A stretch of DNA of 64,000 nt from assembly GCA_051294375.1 (NCBI GenBank), contig CM119269.1, forward strand, positions 10,041,056-10,105,055. The letters run 5' to 3'. Position numbers and translations under genes: made by a program. Numbering within the stretch: the stretch's first letter is position 1; each line of letters starts with the position of its first letter. Under the pieces are notes generated by a model, which worked only from the letters and a program-made list of their open reading frames with translations, had not been told where the DNA came from and ran no database searches. Shown here in pieces: positions 59,200 through 64,000 of the stretch. Source of the stretch: Paraspadella gotoi (lineage: Eukaryota > Chaetognatha).

Positions 59200-60075
59200 C
59201 TTTCTCTCTTTCTTTCTTTATTTTTTCTTTCTTTTTTTCTTTCTTTCTTTCTTTCTTTCTTTCATTTCATTTTTTCTTTAATCATTTTTCTCTTTATTTC
59301 TCCCACGGATTTTGCTGGTTTGTGCCTTATCATTTTGCATGTTTTCCATCATTGATTTAGTTACTCTATCGCTCTCTCGTCTNNNNNNNNNNNNNNNNNN
59401 NNNNNNNNNNNNNNNNNNNNNNNNNNNNNNNNNNNNNNNNNNNNNNNNNNNNNNNNNNNNNNNNNNNNNNNNNNNNNNNNNNNNNNNNNNNNNNNNNNNN
59501 NNNNNNCAAAAATTCCTCCCCGTCGCCCTTCCATTATTTCAAAACCCAACCATGATTTACTGCCCCACATAATGGAAGCGAACCTTCGGAAACTTTGCAG
59601 TTTCCCTCATCACTGAACGAAGGAAAAAAAAAGAGCGTAATCTCTCTTTTTTTCTTTTCTTTTTTTTTCTTTCTCTTCTTCTTTCTTTCTTTCTTTCTTT
59701 CTTTTCTTCTTTCCTTTCTTTTCTTTCTCTTTATTTCTTTTCTTTCTTTCTTTCTTTCTTTCTTTCTTTTTTCTTTTAACATTTTTTCTCCTTATTTTTC
59801 CTCCCACGATTGTTCTGTTTTGATCTGTTCATTTTTAATTTTATACTCTAATTCTTCTCCTCTCTTCTCTCCTCTCTCTATCTCTCTCTGCTCTCTCTCT
59901 CTCTCTCTCTCCGTTTTCCCCCTCCTTTGCCAAAAATTCCTCCCCGTCCCCCTTCCATTATTTCAAAAACCCAACCATGATTTACTGCCCACAATAATGG
60001 AGCGAACCTTCGAAACTTTTGCAGTTTCCTCCTCACTGAATCGAAGGAAAAAAAAAAGAGCGTAAATCTTTGGTC
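59200..60075 (+). repeat. Tandem duplication, unit about 430 bp, with a gap
   Basis: (CTTT)n, then CTCTTTATTTCTCCCAC, (CT)n and CAAAAATTCCTCCCCGTC through GAAGGAAAAAAAAAGAGCG occur in the same order in two successive copies (59200-59640 and 59641-60072). The first copy contains the 124-N gap at 59383-59506. The copies differ by small indels. Confidence 0.85.
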
Positions 60076-60079
60076 CCTA

Positions 60080-60504
60080 TCTGCACATAACAGAAAAAAA
60101 TAAAGAATAGGAAAAAAAACCTCCCATCGTTACTTCTTTTGAGTCCTTCCTCTTACTTTTTGGGTTTTCTCTTCTTCTTTCCTCTACTTTTTTGGGTTTT
60201 CTCTCTTCTTTCCTCTACTTTTAGGTTTTCTCTTCTTCTTCTTTCTTTCTTTTTTTTCCCTCTTTTCCTTTTCCTCACTTGGACTTTCGGGCCTCATATT
60301 CAAGAAGCGCCGGCATGTTCGTCTATTAGGAATTAATTCATTTTTAAAATGAAAAGATTAGCTCGGGACTCTTAAGAGAAAAATTTGGGGTTAAGGACAT
60401 TTAGGTTAGGTAATAGTTAAATAGTTATAAAGGTTAAATATAATATTGGTTATACTAATTTAAATTAGTTTTGGTTAAAAAAACAGGAAATGGGGCGCTT
60501 TTTG
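60080..60504. other. T/C-rich to AT-rich spacer
   Basis: Includes an approximate repeat of CTTTTTGGGTTTTCTCTTCTTTCCTCTAC near 60155-60240. No gene is supported. Confidence 0.5.
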
Positions 60505-60519
60505 GAAAAAGGTGGCGGC

Positions 60520-60780
60520 CTCAATTCTCCTTTTTTTTTTTTTTTTTTTTTTTGATAGCTGTTTTCTTATGCTTTTTTTTTTTTTATTTTTATTTTTTTT
60601 TTTTTTTTTATTGTTTTTATTGATTTTTTCTTTATATTATTTTGTTCGTAGGCATGTATTTTTCTATTCTATTATCTGTTTTTTATGTGGTTTATTTTAT
60701 GTTTTTTTTCATTTTTTTTGTTTTTTTTGTTTATGTTTAGTAAGTGTATTGACGATTTTTTTAAGCAGCCGTATTGTGTT
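60520..60780. repeat. T-rich low-complexity lead-in
   Basis: Poly(T) with scattered A and G, leading to an approximately 190-base G/T-richer stretch (60780-60970) of unknown origin. Confidence 0.85.
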
Positions 60781-60967
60781 TATTCAACCTCTTTCGTAAT
60801 TGTTAATCTGTGTCTGTTTCGCGCCTGTCACTGTGGATTCGTTACGGTATGTTTTCGAACTATGTATCGGATACGGGGGTCTTACTGTTAGACTGGGTGT
60901 GGCGCGTTCTCCGACCGGCAGGCAGGCGCATTCGAAAAGAGAAGGGGGGTTATTTTTTGTTGTTATT

Positions 60968-61437
60968 TTTTTTTTTTTGTTTGACTGACGTGTTTATATG
61001 TTTTGTTTTTTTTTTTCTTTTTTGTTTTGTTGTTTTTTTCCTTTTTTTTTTTTTTTTTTCTTTTTTTATTTTTGGTCTTTTTTTTTTTTTTTTTTGTTTA
61101 TTTTTTTTTTTTTTTTTTTTTTATTTTTTTTTTTTTTTTTTTTGTTTATTTATTTTTTTTTTTTTTTTTTTTTTTGGTTTTTTTTTTTTATTTTCTCATT
61201 TTTTTTTTTTCTTTTTTTTTTGTTGATTTTATTTTTTTCTTTTTGTTTTTTTTTTGTTTTTTTTTTTTTTTTTTTTTTTTTTGATTTTATTGTTTTTTTG
61301 TTTTTAGTTTTTTTTTTTTTTTTTTTTATTTTTTTTTGTTTTTATTTTTCTTGTTTTTGTTTTTTTTTTTTTTTCTGTTTTTTCTTTTTTTATTGTTTGT
61401 GTTTTTTTTTTTTTTTTTTTTTTGTATTTCTTTTTTT

Positions 61438-61494
<57 letters not shown>

Positions 61495-62142
61495 CTTTTT
61501 TTTTTTTTTCTTTGGTTTTTATTATTATTTTGTTCTTGTCTTTTTTTTTTTTTTTTTATTTTCTTTTTTTTTTCTTTTATTTTTTTTTTTTTTTTTTTTT
61601 TTATTGTGTTTTTTATTTTTTTTTTTTTTTGTTCTTTTTTTTGTTTTTTTTTTTTTTTTTTTTTTCTTTGTTGATTTCTTTTTTTTTTTTTTTTTTTTTT
61701 TTTTTCTTTCCTTTTTCTTTTTTTTTCCTTTTTTTTCTTGTTGTTTATTTTTTTGTTTCTTTTTTTTTTGTGGTGTAGGGGATGTTTTATTTTTTTTATT
61801 TTTTTTTTTTTTTTTTTTTTTATTTTTTTTTGTTTTTTTTTTTTGTTTTTTTTTTTCTGTTTTTTTTTTTTATCTTCTTATTTTTGTTGTTATTTTTTTT
61901 TTGTTTTTTTTTTTTGTTTATGTGTTTGTTTATTTTTTTTTTTTTTTATACTTTGTTTTTTTTTTTTTATATTTTTGTTATTTTTATTTTTTTTGTTTTT
62001 TTTTATTGCTGTTTAATGTCTTTTTTTTTTTTCTTTTCATTCTTTTTTTTTTTTTTTTTTTTATTGTTTTTATTTTTATATTTTTTTTTTTTTTTTTGTT
62101 TTGATTTTTTTTTTATTTTTTTTTTTTCTTTTTGTTTTTTTT

Positions 62143-62178
<36 letters not shown>

Positions 62179-62274
62179 TTTATTTTTTTTTTCTATTGTT
62201 TTATTTTTTTTTTCTTTTTTTTTTTATTTTTTTTTATTTTTTTTTTTTTTTTTTTTTTCTTTTTTTTTATTCTT

Positions 62275-62323
<49 letters not shown>

Positions 62324-62737
62324 CTTTTTTATTTTTATTTTTTTTGTTTTTTTTTGTTATATTTTGTTTTTTTTTTGTATTTCTTTTTTTTTTTTTTTTT
62401 TTTTTTTTTAATTGATTATTTGCTTTTTTTTTTTTTTTTTTTTTTTATTTTTTTTGTTTGTTCTTTTTGTTTGTTTATTGTTTGTTTTTTTTTTTTTCTC
62501 TTTCTTTATTTTTTTTTTTCTTATTTTATTTTTTTTTTTTTTTTTTTTTTTTATTTTATATTATTTTTTTTGTTTTTTATTTATTTTTTTTGTTTTGTTA
62601 TTTTGTTGTTTTGTGTCGTTATTTTTTTTTGTTTTTTTGTTATTTTTTTATGTTTTTATTTGATGTTTTGATATTTTCTTTTTGTTATTTTTTTTCTTGT
62701 TTTTTTTTTTTTTTTTTTTTTTTTTTCTTTGTTTTTT
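60968..62737. repeat. Approximately 1.77-kb poly(T) tract
   Basis: Almost only T, interrupted by isolated G, A and C, usually within homopolymer runs of 8-40 T. Phenylalanine frames up to 368 codons are meaningless. The right end changes abruptly to C-rich sequence at about 62738. The length is exceptional for a genomic homopolymer. Confidence 0.95.
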
Positions 62738-63200
62738 TTCCCTCTTCACCCTATCACCTCCCTCCCCACATTTTCTAAACACCCCTCATTGTCCCAAACC
62801 GATACATTCCCCAAACACGTCGAAACGAGTCAACGTGCGTGCTCTATTAAGCCCTTTTCCCTCGATTACATTAATTGTAACAAATCGTCGTCTTTGTGGA
62901 CACAAGAGTCTCTGGGGACCAGTCACTTGCGTTTCCCCCGAGGAACGTTGATTTTAACGATTGGAGAACGTTATCCTTTCAGTTCACTTTTTTAAATTTA
63001 TTTTTTCATTCCTTTTTTAAATTGCTTTATGCCCAACCCCTGATATTCCCCTTTCCACCCATTCTCTCCCCCCCACCCTTCCCTCCATTCCATTATCCTC
63101 TCATCCTCCCCCTCTTTCTCTTACCTCCCTTCTCCCTTTTCCTTCTCTCCCACAGCGATCTCATTTCCGTCGTTCGCTTCGCTCTAGCGTTTTCCCGACT
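62738..63200. other. Unique sequence, no gene called
   Basis: C-rich then AT-rich sequence. No splice-bounded frame or repeat was supported. Confidence 0.4.
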
Positions 63201-63207
63201 TTTGAAA

Positions 63208-63218
63208 TTCTCTCATAC

Positions 63219-63268
<50 letters not shown>

Positions 63269-63453
63269 GCTCTGCTCTCTCTCTCTTCTCCTTTCTTTTT
63301 TCTTTTAGTTCTTTTCTTTCTTATACTCTCTCTCTGCCCTCTCTCTCTCTCTCTCTCTCTTTGTCTATCTCTCTCTCCCCTCTCTCTTATCCTCTCTCTC
63401 TCTCTCTCTCCTCTCTCCTCTGCTCTCTCGTCTCTTCCTCTTTTCTCTCTCGT

Positions 63454-63514
<61 letters not shown>

Positions 63515-63515
63515 G
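63208..63515. repeat. (CT)n microsatellite block
   Basis: About 300 bases of interrupted CT repeats. Confidence 0.95.
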
Positions 63516-63628
63516 TCTCTCGTGTCACGTGCTTTACTCCCGTCGCCTTTTCCTTCCGCGTCAGGCGTGCTCCTTTGTTTCTATGGTCGCCATTGTTTGC
63601 ACGGCGGGAAACGCGATAGAGGTCCGCT

Positions 63629-63653
63629 NNNNNNNNNNNNNNNNNNNNNNNNN
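63629..63653. other. Assembly gap, 25 N
   Basis: Fixed-size filler, flanked by GC-richer sequence of possible coding composition (63560-63628 and 63654-63770) that cannot be resolved. Confidence 1.
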
Positions 63654-63859
63654 GGTCGCTTTTGTCGCCAGCCAGTTTTCGATAAAAGGGCGACGAGCTC
63701 TGATGGAGTTAAAAATGGGGGTGGCTGTTGTTGTTGTTGTAGTTTGCGTTGGGGGTCGTTTCATTCATGACCGATGGTGCTGGCGTTTGATGTTGCTGGA
63801 GTTGGAGCCGCTGATAAATAAAATCGAAAGATTTTTCTCTACAATTGAATTGTTAACCT

Positions 63860-64000
63860 AATAATACAATATGTTAGCTAATAGCTACATCTTACCCAAC
63901 CTTGGTCACTGGTCAGGCTATGGTGGCTGAAGCCCTGCATTCCTTTTACATGATAATAGAATAACTAGACCCTGGCAGGCTTCAACCAAGACTCTTTCAC
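63860..64000 (+). repeat. Dispersed repeat family R1, copy cut by window end
   Basis: GGTCAGGCTATGGTGGCTGAAG...GGCAGGCTTCAACCAAGACTCTTTCAC aligns with the 43110-43212 part of the best copy. Confidence 0.65.

Noticed and set aside
60998-62411. Phenylalanine-rich open frames up to 368 codons
   Set aside because: They are translations of the poly(T) tract; a tract without A in the right phase has no stops.

Overview
This window is nuclear DNA from an invertebrate animal. The evidence is spliced (GT-AG) exon candidates, an immunoglobulin (Ig) domain split over several exons, a tRNA-derived SINE-like element, DNA-transposon relics, and very dense (CT)n/(GA)n and (CGT)n/(GAC)n microsatellites. There are no bacterial-style genes, operons, rRNAs or CRISPR arrays. 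I cannot name the species; the Ig style suggests a protostome, but that is a guess. Sixteen runs of N show a gapped scaffold, and several gaps are exactly 25 or 10 N. Most long open frames are translations of microsatellites or of purine- or pyrimidine-only tracts and are not genes.

Coding content: I find dispersed plus-strand exon candidates with good splice sites. The best supported chain is 18499-18617, 20678-20837 and 25297-25381. Its intron phases match at both joins, and it spells an Ig-like domain in order: strand B with EGD-x5-C, strand C with FTW, strands E-F with D-x-G-x4-C. A further Ig-like exon is at 41283-41421. Other phase-compatible chains are 44803-44923 / 45215-45344 / 49639-49745, then 55005-55222 / 55597-55696 (running into a gap), and finally 58587-58712 / 58834-58928. 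The last pair encodes a transmembrane segment and a short basic, proline-containing tail. The simplest reading is one long gene, or two neighbouring genes, for type I membrane proteins with Ig-like ectodomains, introns up to several kb, and several exons missing in gaps or damaged by sequence errors. No single known gene could be recognised, so gene symbols are left empty.

Layout: 0-4.7 kb is minisatellite, CT/GA tracts and AT-rich spacer. 4.7-18.2 kb is a mosaic of near-identical blocks: a GC-rich block occurs twice in direct orientation (4.69-5.54, 16.83-17.65 kb), a 4-5 kb inverted repeat has arms at 5.54-9.45 and 10.88-15.91 kb, and a smaller inverted pair lies at 15.98-16.50 / 17.67-18.20 kb. 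18.3-27.6 kb carries the Ig exons, the SINE-like element and an inverted duplication. 27.6-33.1 kb is an indel-rich direct second copy of 20.76-27.59 kb. 37.29-41.12 kb is a giant near-palindrome. 44-59 kb carries the remaining exon candidates. 60.5-62.7 kb is an exceptional poly(T) tract.

The repeated copies differ mostly by single-base indels and microsatellite length, and two of them differ by a clean transposon insertion. This looks like uncollapsed haplotypes and/or foldback reads of an unpolished long-read assembly rather than a new biological system. I found no convincing previously undescribed system. The items most worth following are the hAT-like insertion with its empty site, the 1.04-kb long-TIR element, the Ig gene with serine runs inside exons, and the poly(T) tract.
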